In this document: piece by piece, positions 29,776 to 38,687 of the stretch
Numbering within the stretch: position 1 is the first letter of the stretch
Layout: every line of letters begins with the position of its first letter
DNA from: Sphingopyxis sp.
GTDB lineage: Bacteria; Pseudomonadota; Alphaproteobacteria; Sphingomonadales; Sphingomonadaceae
Assembly: GCA_002733865.1 (NCBI GenBank)
Contig: NVXM01000012.1
Location: 46,952-110,951 of the forward strand
Reading direction: 5' to 3'
Length of the DNA: 64,000 bases
Program-made: the position numbers and the translations under genes
Notes under the pieces: model-generated
Database searches by the model: none
The model's input: the letters and a program-made list of their open reading frames with translations, nothing else
Told to the model about the DNA's origin: nothing

Positions 29776-30378
29776 TCAAGCCCTTTTTTTAGACCCAACC
29801 TTCGGTTCTTCGCCCGCAATCAGTCGCTCGATATTCGAGCGGTGCTTCCAGAGAACGAGCAGCGCCAGACCGATGAACATCGGCATCATCGCATATTCTC
29901 CCAAGGCGAAGACCGCTATCGGCACCGATATGGCGGCGAGCATTCCACCAACCGAGGAATAGCGCCAAAGCGCCAGTGAGCCAAGCCATGTGACCGCAAA
30001 TATCAACCCTGCAGTCGGTACCAGCGCCGATACAATGCCCAACAAGGTTGCAACGCCTTTGCCGCCATTAAATTTCAGCCAGATAGGATAGAGATGGCCG
30101 AGGAACGCACCCAGACCGGCAAGAACACCGAGGCCGCTCGAAATTTGCAGCGCAATGTACACCGCAGCATAGCCCTTGCCGATGTCCAGCAACAGAGTCA
30201 GCGCCGCCAGCGCCTTGTTGCCGGTGCGCAGGACATTGGTCGCGCCAATATTGCCGGATCCCGTCTGCCGCAGGTCGCCGCCTCCGGACAGGCGAGTCAG
30301 CACGAAGCCAAACGGAATTGAACCGAGCAAATAGCCGAACAATAACGCAAATATCGGTTCTACCCACATAGACTGCAC
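29776..30378 (-). CDS. plsY: Glycerol-3-phosphate acyltransferase PlsY
   Basis: A 200-residue polytopic inner-membrane enzyme transferring acyl groups from acyl-phosphate to glycerol 3-phosphate. The first helix ALLFGYLLGSIPFGFVLTRL and the signature GSGNIGATNVLRTGNK are followed by KFNGGKGVATLLG, the phosphate-binding loops of the family. Five hydrophobic segments are visible. The start at 30378 or the in-frame ATG at 30369 are both possible. It is divergent from murI across 146 bases, which should contain both promoters, and forms a unit with dprA. Confidence 0.94.
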   Translation of the reverse strand: MQSMWVEPIFALLFGYLLGSIPFGFVLTRLSGGGDLRQTGSGNIGATNVLRTGNKALAALTLLLDIGKGYAAVYIALQISSGLGVLAGLGAFLGHLYPIWLKFNGGKGVATLLGIVSALVPTAGLIFAVTWLGSLALWRYSSVGGMLAAISVPIAVFALGEYAMMPMFIGLALLVLWKHRSNIERLIAGEEPKVGSKKRA

Positions 30379-30524
30379 TCAAAATACCCTGTTGTTGCGA
30401 TTGCAGCTATATTCACAGGCGATGACGGGCAAGCATCTCGGTCCAAAAAACGGCCAAGGCCAAACGCTTGTCAGACGAACCGAAGTAGTTGCCGTTGCTA
30501 TGCTATTCTGGCTATGGGAAAAAC

Positions 30525-31337
30525 ATGACAGAAGCACAGGCTGGCGAATGCCCTCCCCTATTATTTTTCGACTCCGGTGTGGGCGGCCTTTCGGTTTTGA
30601 GCGAGACGGTCAAATTGCTGCCTGATGCCCCAATTGTCTATGCTGCAGATTATGCTGGCCTGCCCTATGGCATGAAGACCGAGGCGGAACTCGCTGCACG
30701 CGTGCCGGCGCTGCTGGGGCGGCTGGTCGAGCGGTATAAGCCCATTTTGGCTACGATCGCCTGCAACACGGCATCCACCATCGCGCTCGAGCATGTCCGC
30801 TCCGCCTTGGATATCCCGGTCGTTGGAACCGTGCCGGCAATCAAACCGGCCAGCGAGCAAACGCTCACGGGCGTGATCGGACTGCTGGGCACGCAGGCGA
30901 CCATCCGGCAGCCTTATGTCGACAAGCTTGCGGCCAATTTTGCATCCGGCAAAATCTTGCTGCGTCATGCCGCTCCTGGACTGGTTTACGCGGCGGAGGC
31001 GAGCCTGCGAGGCGAAAAACCAGACGCTGAGGTGATCCGCAAAGCGATGGCCGGATTGTTTGATCAGGTGGAAGGCGAGCGGATTGACACGGTTATTTTG
31101 GCATGCACGCATTTCCCGCTGTTGCGGGAAGAACTGGCCGACGCTGCAACCGGTTCAGTTGCATTCATCGATGGTGCTGCGGGAATTGCTCGTCGGATCG
31201 ACTATCTGACCAAGGATGTGCGCTGGCCAGTCGAACGGCCCGAAGGTATATTTGTGACGACCGGCGATCTGGCAGATGTCGCGCCCTATCGTTCAGCGTT
31301 CGCCGACCACGGGATCACCCGATTTGAAAAGCTCTAG
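30525..31337 (+). CDS. murI: Glutamate racemase
   Basis: A 270-residue cofactor-independent racemase providing D-glutamate for peptidoglycan. FFDSGVGGLSVLSETVKLLP is the N-terminal signature. Two catalytic cysteines lie in LATIACNTAST and VILACTHFPLL. The start at 30525 has GGGAA upstream and matches the family N-terminus; the frame open from 30489 adds twelve unconserved residues. It appears monocistronic, 127 bases before hemA. Confidence 0.94.
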   Translation: MTEAQAGECPPLLFFDSGVGGLSVLSETVKLLPDAPIVYAADYAGLPYGMKTEAELAARVPALLGRLVERYKPILATIACNTASTIALEHVRSALDIPVVGTVPAIKPASEQTLTGVIGLLGTQATIRQPYVDKLAANFASGKILLRHAAPGLVYAAEASLRGEKPDAEVIRKAMAGLFDQVEGERIDTVILACTHFPLLREELADAATGSVAFIDGAAGIARRIDYLTKDVRWPVERPEGIFVTTGDLADVAPYRSAFADHGITRFEKL

Positions 31338-31464
31338 GGCGGGAGCGGCGGAAATCTTGAAATCTTATTGCGAGCGGTTCGCGCTGGAAATTGTTGGAAA
31401 AGGCCGCTAAGAGCCCCATCAACGAGATCGCAAGGACAGATTTGACGCAGGATTTGGTGAAATA

Positions 31465-32685
31465 GTGGACTACGACAAGATTTTCTCACAAGCAATTGAT
31501 CGCTTGCACACAGAAGGCCGGTACCGAGTCTTTATCGACATTCTGCGGAACAAGGGATCCTTCCCCAACGCACGCTGCTTCGCCCATCACAACGGACCGC
31601 AACCGGTGACCGTCTGGTGCTCGAACGACTATCTGGCGATGGGCCAGCATCCCGATGTGATCGCTGCAATGGAAGAAGCGCTGCATGATGTTGGCGCAGG
31701 ATCCGGCGGGACTCGCAATATCGGCGGCAACACCCATTATCATATCCAGCTCGAACGCGAGCTGGCTGACTGGCACGGCAAGTCCGGTGCCCTGCTGTTT
31801 ACTTCCGGCTATGTTTCCAACGAGGCAACGCTGTCGACGCTGACCAAGATCCTGCCCGGCTGTATCATCTTTTCCGATGAGCTGAACCACGCATCCATGA
31901 TCGCCGGGATCAAGAATAGCGGCTGCGAGAAGCGGGTGTTCCGTCACAATGATCTGGAGCATCTCGAAGAATTGCTAGCGGCAGAAGATCCCGAAGTGCC
32001 AAAGCTGATCGCCTTTGAAAGCATCTATTCGATGGATGGCGACATCGCGCCGCTGCACGCTATTTGTGATCTGGCAGACAAATATAATTCGCTAACCTAT
32101 TGCGATGAAGTCCATGCTGTTGGCATGTACGGAAAACGCGGCGGCGGCATTTCTGAGCGCGATGCGGCGGCGAAAAGAATCACTATTATCGAAGGCACGT
32201 TGGCCAAGGCCGTCGGCGTTATGGGCGGTTATATTACGGCCGACCAGAAAATCGTCGATGTGATCCGGTCCTATGCGCCCGGCTTTATTTTCACCACCAG
32301 CCTGTCTCCGGTTCTCGTTGCCGGCGCGCTGGCCAGCATCCGTCATCTGAAGCAGTCGACCGCCGAGCGCGACGGCCAGCAGGCAGCGGCGCAGACGCTC
32401 AAGGACCTGTTCAAAAATGCCGGTCTGCCGGTGATGGAATCCTCGACCCATATCGTTCCGCTGCAGGTGGGTGATCCGGTCAAGGCCAAGAAGATCAGCG
32501 ACATCCTGCTTGCGGAATATGGCGTCTATGTTCAGCCGATCAACTATCCCACCGTACCGCGCGGCACCGAGCGCCTTCGCTTTACGCCTGGTCCGGCGCA
32601 TAGCGAAGCGATGATGGTCGATCTGACCAATGCACTGGTCGAAATATGGAGCCGGATGGATCTCGAACGGGCCATCGCGGCCTAA
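31465..32685 (+). CDS. hemA: 5-Aminolevulinate synthase (C4 pathway)
   Basis: A 406-residue PLP enzyme condensing glycine with succinyl-CoA, the first step of haem synthesis in alphaproteobacteria. [30 protein letters not shown] and [11 protein letters not shown] are family blocks. The PLP Lys248 in [13 protein letters not shown] has the same number as in the Rhodobacter enzyme. Glycine-loop and C-terminal RLRFTPGP are present. The start is GTG at 31465. The product uses succinyl-CoA, which the propionate module of this window supplies. Confidence 0.96.
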   Translation: MDYDKIFSQAIDRLHTEGRYRVFIDILRNKGSFPNARCFAHHNGPQPVTVWCSNDYLAMGQHPDVIAAMEEALHDVGAGSGGTRNIGGNTHYHIQLERELADWHGKSGALLFTSGYVSNEATLSTLTKILPGCIIFSDELNHASMIAGIKNSGCEKRVFRHNDLEHLEELLAAEDPEVPKLIAFESIYSMDGDIAPLHAICDLADKYNSLTYCDEVHAVGMYGKRGGGISERDAAAKRITIIEGTLAKAVGVMGGYITADQKIVDVIRSYAPGFIFTTSLSPVLVAGALASIRHLKQSTAERDGQQAAAQTLKDLFKNAGLPVMESSTHIVPLQVGDPVKAKKISDILLAEYGVYVQPINYPTVPRGTERLRFTPGPAHSEAMMVDLTNALVEIWSRMDLERAIAA

Positions 32686-32946
32686 AACGCCTTTGTGATG
32701 ATTGTTTTCTGACTGCGTTGTTCGTGCAGCGCCAGAAAGCTTCGGACTTTACAGCAAAGCAGGTTTTTATTTTCTGTCAATTTTGCCCGAAAGCCTCAGG
32801 ATTCCTGTCTTTTTAGACCGTTCTTCCCGCGTCTAGTGTAATCTTCCAGATGAATATTAAATTGTCAAAGAGCCTGTCGCCCACGTGCGGAAGACGAGCA
32901 GGATAGATAGGCGGTCAGGGCGGCTGTAGGAAAGCAGAAACCGCCG
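32686..32946. other. Intergenic gap between convergent hemA and dehydratase gene
   Basis: A 261-base AT-richer gap without a convincing frame. It contains AAAGC-TTCG-GACTTTACAG (32747-32765), a short cUUCGg hairpin resembling the first hairpin of the ornithine decarboxylase leader, followed by a T-rich run at 32773-32783 that could serve as hemA termination. Nothing else is recognisable. Confidence 0.4.
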
Positions 32947-33930
32947 CTAGCCGCCGGCGATGATGTTCGCATAGAGTTGATTGGCAACATTGCCGCCGGA
33001 TAAAGTGATCGCCGTGTGATCGGTCAGCGGAATCTTGCCGGCGAGTATCGCAGCGAGTGCCACCGCTCCACCCGGCTCCAGAACGAGATGCAGTTTCGCG
33101 AACGCGACACGCAACGCATGATGGACTTCATCGGGCGTCACTGACAGACCGTGAGCGTTCCGCCCTTTCAAAATATCAAAGGTGATCGGAGCCACGCGCA
33201 TGGTCTGTAGCGCATCGCATTCAGTGGCTGGCGGATTGTCGCCAACAGGAACGATAGAGCCGCCCTCGAGCGATCGTTTCATATCGTCCCAGCCTTCCGG
33301 CTCGACGACGACAATGCGCGCGTCGGGATTGGCCAGCGCGGACCCGCTCGCCAGCCCGCCGCCACCGCAGCAAGCAACAATCTGGTCGGGCTCTGATCCG
33401 GTCAGGGCGAGCATCTGCTCGCGGATTTCTAGCCCGCAACTGCCCTGCCCCTCGACAATCCAGGGGTCATCGAAGCTAGGGACGACCACCGCTCCGGATT
33501 TGCCCGCCAGATCGGCGGCAAGCTGTTCCCGCGAGCCGCCCATCCGGTCGTAGGTCACGACTTCGGCGCCGAGCGCGCGCGTATTGTCCAGTTTCGACGT
33601 GGGGGCGTCGTCCGGCATCACGATAATCGCCGGGATTCCCAGGCGCCGCGCGGCCCAGGCGACGCCCTGCGCGTGATTGCCGCTGGAAAAGGCGACCACG
33701 CCGCGGGGGCGCTGGTCGTCGGTGAGATCGGTCAAACGGTGCCATCCGCCACGGATCTTGAACGCCCCGATCGGCTGCAGACACTCCGCCTTGCACCAGA
33801 CGACCCGGCCCTCGACTTCCAGCGGCAGCAGCGGCGTTTGAGGCAATATGGCAGCAATTTTCTTCGCTGCGCGCTCCACTCCAGCCAAAGTTGGTTGCCG
33901 CTCAGGATTCATCAGCTGTTGTTCTGTCAT
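32947..33930 (-). CDS. PLP-dependent threonine/serine dehydratase-like protein
   Basis: A 327-residue fold-type II PLP enzyme. The PLP Lys58 is in PIGAFKIRGGWHRL, the substrate loop is AFSSGNHAQGVAWAARRLGI and the phosphate-binding loop CCGGGGLASG. No C-terminal ACT regulatory domain is present, so it corresponds to the short catabolic threonine dehydratase, serine racemase or hydroxyaspartate dehydratase class. The start at 33930 has AGGAAGAGG immediately upstream; an in-frame ATG lies at 33912. It is divergent from the polyamine genes by 53 bases. The exact substrate cannot be told from sequence. Confidence 0.85.
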   Translation of the reverse strand: MTEQQLMNPERQPTLAGVERAAKKIAAILPQTPLLPLEVEGRVVWCKAECLQPIGAFKIRGGWHRLTDLTDDQRPRGVVAFSSGNHAQGVAWAARRLGIPAIIVMPDDAPTSKLDNTRALGAEVVTYDRMGGSREQLAADLAGKSGAVVVPSFDDPWIVEGQGSCGLEIREQMLALTGSEPDQIVACCGGGGLASGSALANPDARIVVVEPEGWDDMKRSLEGGSIVPVGDNPPATECDALQTMRVAPITFDILKGRNAHGLSVTPDEVHHALRVAFAKLHLVLEPGGAVALAAILAGKIPLTDHTAITLSGGNVANQLYANIIAGG

Positions 33931-33983
33931 GACCTCTTCCTATATGCGGTGTTCTACTTTCTCCAGCATTTAGAGTGAAAAGC

Positions 33984-35201
33984 ATGAGCAAAATATTGGT
34001 AATCGGTGCAGGCGGCGTCAGTTCGGTGGCGGTGCACAAGATGGCGCAACTGATCGCGGCGGGCAATGCCACGTTTGGCGAGATAGTGCTGGCCAGCCGC
34101 ACGCTGTCGAAATGCGAAGCGATCGCCGAGTCGGTCAAGCAGCGGACAGGCGTCGCCATCACCACCGCGCAGATCGACGCCGATGATGTGCCGGCAATGA
34201 CCGCGTTGATCGAGCAGAAGAAACCTGATCTGGTGGTCAATCTGGCGCTGCCCTATCAGGATCTGCCGATCATGGATGCCTGCCTGGCGACCGGCACCGA
34301 CTATCTCGACACCGCCAATTACGAGCCGCGCGACGAGGCGAAGTTCGAATATAAGTGGCAGTGGGACTATCACGACCGTTTCAAGGAAGCGGGTATCATG
34401 GCGCTGCTCGGCTCCGGCTTTGATCCCGGCGTGACGAGTGTGTTCACCTGCTGGCTGAAGAAGCACCATTTCGACCGGATCGATACGCTCGACATTCTCG
34501 ACTGCAACGGCGGCGATCATGGCCAGCATTTCGCGACCAATTTCAATCCCGAGATCAATATCCGGGAAGTGACCGCCAATTCGCGCCATTGGGAAAACGG
34601 CCAGTGGGTCGAGGGGCCGCCGCTGACCCAGAAACAGGAATTTGATTTCGAGGCCGTCGGCCCGAAGAATATGTATCTGATGTATCACGAGGAAATCGAG
34701 TCGCTGAAGACGCATCTGCCGGAAATCCAGCGGATTCGCTTCTGGATGACCTTTGGCGATGCCTATCTGACCCATCTGGCGGTGCTGCAGAATGTCGGCA
34801 TGACCCGGATTGATCCGGTGATGTACGAAGGCCGCGAGATCATTCCGCTGCAGTTCCTGAAAGCGGTGCTTCCCGAACCGGCCAGTCTCGGCGAGACGAC
34901 CAAGGGCAACACCAATATCGGCGTGATCGCGACCGGCGTGAAGGACGGCGTGGAGAAGACGCTGTACGTCAAGAATATCTGCAGCCATGAAGCGGCCTAT
35001 GAGGAAACCGGCAACCAGGGTGTCAGCTACACCACCGGCGTGCCGGCGATGATCGGCGCGGCGATGAAGCTGTCGGGTCAGTGGCAGGGCAAGGGCGTGT
35101 TCAACATGGAAGAGTTCGATCCGGACCCGTTCATGGAGATGCTGAACCAGCATGGTCTGCCCTGGACCGTGGAAGAATTGGAAGCACCTTTGGCGTTTTG
35201 A
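33984..35201 (+). CDS. Carboxyspermidine/carboxynorspermidine dehydrogenase (saccharopine dehydrogenase family)
   Basis: A 405-residue NAD(P)H enzyme. SKILVIGAGGVSSVAVHKMA is the Rossmann loop, GSGFDPGVTSVFTCW the conserved mid-block and ILDCNGGDHG follows. The family condenses aspartate semialdehyde with putrescine (or diaminopropane) to carboxyspermidine (or carboxynorspermidine). The pairing with the decarboxylase two bases downstream and with ornithine decarboxylase beyond it points to putrescine, and so spermidine. The start at ATG 33984 is preferred over GTG 33975, which would add only MKS. Saccharopine dehydrogenase proper is unlikely given these neighbours. Confidence 0.88.
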   Translation: MSKILVIGAGGVSSVAVHKMAQLIAAGNATFGEIVLASRTLSKCEAIAESVKQRTGVAITTAQIDADDVPAMTALIEQKKPDLVVNLALPYQDLPIMDACLATGTDYLDTANYEPRDEAKFEYKWQWDYHDRFKEAGIMALLGSGFDPGVTSVFTCWLKKHHFDRIDTLDILDCNGGDHGQHFATNFNPEINIREVTANSRHWENGQWVEGPPLTQKQEFDFEAVGPKNMYLMYHEEIESLKTHLPEIQRIRFWMTFGDAYLTHLAVLQNVGMTRIDPVMYEGREIIPLQFLKAVLPEPASLGETTKGNTNIGVIATGVKDGVEKTLYVKNICSHEAAYEETGNQGVSYTTGVPAMIGAAMKLSGQWQGKGVFNMEEFDPDPFMEMLNQHGLPWTVEELEAPLAF

Positions 35202-35203
35202 CC

Positions 35204-36373
35204 ATGGAGACCAAGGCAGGCGATCCCGGCGCTTTTGCGCATTTTGATCTGGGGCGGGTGCCCTCGCCTGCTTTTGTTGTGGACGAGGTTGCGGTGCGCC
35301 GGAATCTAGAGATTCTGGCCGATATCAGGGCACGGTCGGGGGCACCGGTGCTGCTGGCGCTGAAGGCTTTTTCGATGTGGTCGCTGGCGCCGTTGATCGA
35401 TGAATATCTGGATGGCTATTGCGCTTCGGGCCTGTGGGAGGCGCGGCTTGCCAAAGAGCATTTTCGCGGGCCGATCAGCACCTATTCTCCTGCCTATAAA
35501 GCCGAAGACTTGGCCGAGCTGACGCGGATATCGGAGCATATAACCTTCAACAATCCGCAGCAGATCGAACGCTGGAAAGATGAATCCAATCAAGATATTG
35601 CGCTCGATAGTTCTGAAATTGGTTTAAGAATAAACCCCCAGATCGCGCTCGGCGAGACGGAAAAATATGATCCGAGCCAGCCGCACAGCCGTCTGGGCTT
35701 TCCGATCAGCCAGTTGCGGCCGGAACATTTTGCCCATCTTTCCGGGATCCATTTCCACAATCTGTGCGAACAGGGCTTTGATGCGCTCGAGCAGACATGG
35801 GAGCAGGTCGAGTCGTTCATCGCGCCGCAATTCGGCACGCTGAAATGGATCAATCTCGGCGGCGGTCATCATATCACGCGCGATGATTATGATCGCGACG
35901 CGCTGGTTGCGTTTCTAAAGGACCTGAAAGCCAGAAGCGGTTGTGAAATCTATCTGGAGCCCGGTGAAGCGGTGGCGCTGGATGCAGGCATCCTGGTTGG
36001 CGAGATTCTGGATGTGTTCGACAATGGCATGCCGGTCGGGATCACCGATATTTCGGCGACCTGCCATATGCCCGATGTGATCGAAGCGCCCTATCGCCCG
36101 GCCATGCTGAACGAACGCGCAGAGGGGCCTGCGATCCGGCTGGGTGGACCGAGTTGCCTCGCCGGCGACATCATCGGCGACTATCGGCTGCCCGAAGCGC
36201 CTCATATCGGGCAACGGTTCGCTTTCCTGGACCAGGCGCACTATTCGATGGTAAAGACCAACACGTTCAATGGCGTGCCGCTACCCTCCATCTGGCTGTG
36301 GAACAGCGAAAGCGACGTCCTGCAATGCGTCAAGAGATTCGACTGGAAGGAGTTCAGAGATCGACTCAGCTAA
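35204..36373 (+). CDS. nspC: Carboxyspermidine/carboxynorspermidine decarboxylase
   Basis: A 389-residue fold-type III PLP enzyme (alanine racemase/decarboxylase barrel). The PLP lysine is Lys54 in LLALKAFSMWSL. GIHFHNLCEQ, INLGGGHHITRDDYD and EPGEAVALDAG are the NspC blocks. It removes the carboxyl group from carboxyspermidine to give spermidine. The start at 35204 follows the dehydrogenase stop by two bases; the open frame from 35081 lies inside the preceding gene. Spermidine as the main polyamine would fit Sphingopyxis- or Sphingorhabdus-like taxa rather than Sphingomonas sensu stricto. Confidence 0.9.
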   Translation: METKAGDPGAFAHFDLGRVPSPAFVVDEVAVRRNLEILADIRARSGAPVLLALKAFSMWSLAPLIDEYLDGYCASGLWEARLAKEHFRGPISTYSPAYKAEDLAELTRISEHITFNNPQQIERWKDESNQDIALDSSEIGLRINPQIALGETEKYDPSQPHSRLGFPISQLRPEHFAHLSGIHFHNLCEQGFDALEQTWEQVESFIAPQFGTLKWINLGGGHHITRDDYDRDALVAFLKDLKARSGCEIYLEPGEAVALDAGILVGEILDVFDNGMPVGITDISATCHMPDVIEAPYRPAMLNERAEGPAIRLGGPSCLAGDIIGDYRLPEAPHIGQRFAFLDQAHYSMVKTNTFNGVPLPSIWLWNSESDVLQCVKRFDWKEFRDRLS

Positions 36374-36383
36374 AAAAACATTA

Positions 36384-36518
36384 TTGTTCAGGCTGTGTAA
36401 GGACTTCGGTCTTTACAGAGCAATCAAGTGGCCATATAGCCGCGCCTTGCTGCCCCATGGCCGCTTGCGAATCCGCAAGGCAGCTCAATCGATCTTAGCC
36501 TATAAGGGGGTCCCTTGA
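36384..36518 (+). promoter_or_regulatory. Structured leader of ornithine decarboxylase, with a possible 44-codon leader frame
   Basis: Hairpin 1 is GTAAGGAC-TTCG-GTCTTTAC (36397-36416; 8 bp with one G-U). Hairpin 2 is CTTGCG-AATC-CGCAAG (36464-36479), enclosed by GCTGC/GCAGC. An AGGGGG ribosome-binding site (36504-36509) precedes the gene, and CCCC at 36452-36455 could mask it. One frame runs from TTG 36384 to TGA 36518, two bases before the decarboxylase TTG; its basic peptide contains KWPYSRALLPHGRLRIRKAA. The position matches the alphaproteobacterial speF motif found upstream of ornithine decarboxylase genes. Structure and frame are seen; identity and translation are inferred. Confidence 0.6.
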
Positions 36519-36519
36519 G

Positions 36520-37719
36520 TTGCACCATTATCTTGATGCTGAGGAGCTGACGAAGGCTCTAAGCCCAGACATTCCAGTTTTGCTGAACCGGCCACACGCA
36601 GCGCGTCGCGCGGCGCGTTATTTTGTCGATCAGTTTCCCGGCAAGTCGCTCTATGCGGTGAAAGCCAATCCGACTCCTGCCCTGCTGCAATTGCTGTGGG
36701 AAGAAGGCATTACCAATTTCGACGTGGCTTCAATCGACGAAGTGCGCCTGGCGCGCGCGGCGCTGCCGGATGCGACTCTGTGCTATATGAACCCGGTCAA
36801 GCAATTGTCTTCGATCCGCGAAGCCTATCATCAGCATGGCGTACGGATTTTCTCGCTCGACAGCCTCGAGGAACTCGAAAAGATCGAACTGGGCACCGAT
36901 GGCGCCGACGACCTGACGCTGTGTGTCCGCTTACGGGTTGCCTCGGAATTTGCGGAAATCAGCCTGGCGGCGAAATTCGGCATTGAAGTCGATGAATCGG
37001 CAGAATTGCTGCAGCGTGCGCGGCAGACAGCGGACAGCCTGGGCATCTGTTTCCATGTCGGCAGCCAGGCGATGACACCGCTGGCCTATGTCCATGCGCT
37101 GGAACGCGTGCGTGCCGCAATCGTCGGTGCGTCGGTCACTGTCGACATCGTCAATGTTGGCGGCGGATTTCCGTCCATCTATCCGGACCTCGAGCCGGTT
37201 TCGCTGAACCATTATTTCACCGCCATCGACCGTACGTTCGAGGATCTGCCTATCAGCTATTCCGCCGAACTGTGGTGCGAGCCAGGCCGCGCATTGTCCG
37301 CAGAATATAGCTCGCTGGTGGTCAAGGTTGAACGCCGGCGCGGCACCGAACTCTATATTAACGATGGTGCCTATGGCACTTTGTTCGATGCCGCCCATAT
37401 CGGATGGCGCTTCCCTGTTCGACAGGTTGGAGCAGAGAGCGGAGATGCAACGATAACCGGATTCAGCTTCTACGGCCCTACCTGTGACGACATGGATTTC
37501 ATGGCGGGTCCCTTCAACTTGCCAGACAGCATCAAGGCGGGTGATTATATCGAAATCGGCATGGTCGGCGCTTATGGTTCGGCGATGCGGACGAAATTCA
37601 ACGGCTATGGCAATAGCGAAGAATATGACGTCGCCGATGAACCAATGGCGAGCCTCTATGTCGGCGACAATCTTGACCGGTCCGATCGCGACAATGTGGT
37701 TTCTTTTCCGCGCGTTTGA
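36520..37719 (+). CDS. Ornithine decarboxylase, alanine-racemase-fold (type III) PLP enzyme
   Basis: A 399-residue decarboxylase making putrescine. The PLP Lys48 lies in SLYAVKANPTPALL, HVGSQAMTP carries the active-site His, VNVGGGFPSIYP the glycine loop, and ELWCEPGRALSAEYS the phosphate-binding Arg. GPTCDDMDFMAG supplies the catalytic Cys and Asp typical of eukaryotic-like ODC. The first usable start is TTG at 36520; the next in-frame Met is well inside the domain. It follows nspC by 146 bases filled by a structured leader. Some family members also use lysine; ornithine is preferred given the spermidine genes. Confidence 0.92.
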   Translation: MHHYLDAEELTKALSPDIPVLLNRPHAARRAARYFVDQFPGKSLYAVKANPTPALLQLLWEEGITNFDVASIDEVRLARAALPDATLCYMNPVKQLSSIREAYHQHGVRIFSLDSLEELEKIELGTDGADDLTLCVRLRVASEFAEISLAAKFGIEVDESAELLQRARQTADSLGICFHVGSQAMTPLAYVHALERVRAAIVGASVTVDIVNVGGGFPSIYPDLEPVSLNHYFTAIDRTFEDLPISYSAELWCEPGRALSAEYSSLVVKVERRRGTELYINDGAYGTLFDAAHIGWRFPVRQVGAESGDATITGFSFYGPTCDDMDFMAGPFNLPDSIKAGDYIEIGMVGAYGSAMRTKFNGYGNSEEYDVADEPMASLYVGDNLDRSDRDNVVSFPRV

Positions 37720-37794
37720 GGCCCAAACTAGGTTGCAATTGACAATCGGATTCAACTGACGCAGTTTCCCACAAGATTTTGGGGGAAGAAGCTG

Positions 37795-38226
37795 ATGGAT
37801 ATTCCGATTTTGGCACCGGCGGCGGTGCTGGTCATCTGGTCGCTGATCATGCTGTTCTGGATGGCGGGGACAAGATTGCCGGCCATGGCGAAATCCGGAG
37901 CGGACCTTAGCAAGGCGTCGCCTGGCGGTCGCGGAAGCGATCTGGAAGGGGTGATCCCTGACAAGGTCAACTGGAAATCCCACAATTACACCCATCTGAT
38001 GGAACAGCCGACGCTGTTTTACGCGACGGTGGTGATCCTGGCGATGGCCGGAGCGGGGCACGGGCTGAACCTCTATCTCGCCTGGGGCTATGTGGTTCTC
38101 CGGATCATCCACAGCATCTGGCAGGCAACCGTGAATCTCGTCAATGTCCGCTTTCTGCTGTTTATCGCATCCACCATCTGCTTGCTGATCATGGCGATCA
38201 ACGCCTTGTGGGTCACGCTTTTCTGA
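37795..38226 (+). CDS. MAPEG family membrane protein, copy 1
   Basis: A 143-residue four-helix membrane protein. VNWKSHNYTHLMEQPTLFYA and AWGYVVLRIIHSIWQATVN are the MAPEG-domain blocks (membrane-associated eicosanoid/glutathione metabolism fold). Hydrophobic segments lie at about 5-25, 75-95, 95-112 and 120-142. Bacterial members are mostly uncharacterised; glutathione transferase activity is possible. It is the first of a tandem pair with about 40% visible identity to the next gene, 75 bases after ornithine decarboxylase. Confidence 0.85.
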   Translation: MDIPILAPAAVLVIWSLIMLFWMAGTRLPAMAKSGADLSKASPGGRGSDLEGVIPDKVNWKSHNYTHLMEQPTLFYATVVILAMAGAGHGLNLYLAWGYVVLRIIHSIWQATVNLVNVRFLLFIASTICLLIMAINALWVTLF

Positions 38227-38255
38227 ATACACATCAATGAACGGGAGATGTTTTG

Positions 38256-38687
38256 ATGGAAACCAGCGCCATGCTGCAGCCTATGGTTGCGCTTATTTTA
38301 TGGACTATGCTGATCTGGTTGTGGATGTATGTCACGCGGATTCCGGCGATGAACAAGGCGAAGATCGATACCGCCAATCTGGTCGGCGGCAAGGGTGGCG
38401 ATCTGGACGAGCTGCTGCCACCCGTAGTCCAGTGGAAGGCGCACAATTACAACCATTTGCTGACAGAACCGACGCTTTTTTACGCAATTTGTGTGATTTT
38501 GATCCTTTCCAGGCAGGATTATGGACTGAATCTGACGATCGCCTGGGCTTACGTCGGCCTGCGGGTGCTGCACAGTTTGGTGCAAGTCACGGTCAACCGG
38601 GTGATCATCCGCTTTGCACTGTTCGCGCTTTCGAGCCTGTGCATCATTGCCCTGACCATTCACGCCGCGCTGGCGGTGTTTCACTAA
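38256..38687 (+). CDS. MAPEG family membrane protein, copy 2
   Basis: A 143-residue paralogue of the preceding gene. VQWKAHNYNHLLTEPTLFYA and AWAYVGLRVLHSLVQVTVNR align block for block with copy 1. The start at ATG 38256 (GGGAG upstream) is preferred over the overlapping TTG 38253. It is separated from copy 1 by 29 bases and convergent with the methyltransferase gene, whose stop is the very next base. The tandem duplication suggests hetero-oligomers or diverged substrates; MAPEG proteins usually act as trimers. Confidence 0.85.
   Translation: METSAMLQPMVALILWTMLIWLWMYVTRIPAMNKAKIDTANLVGGKGGDLDELLPPVVQWKAHNYNHLLTEPTLFYAICVILILSRQDYGLNLTIAWAYVGLRVLHSLVQVTVNRVIIRFALFALSSLCIIALTIHAALAVFH

Noticed and set aside
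32686..32946. tRNA or small RNA gene in the largest intergenic gap
   Set aside because: No cloverleaf or CCA end can be drawn; only a weak UUCG hairpin and a T-run are present.
36457..36498. 13-codon ATG-started frame in the ornithine decarboxylase leader
   Set aside because: It has no ribosome-binding site and ends away from the gene start; the longer TTG frame fits the gene arrangement better, though neither is proven.
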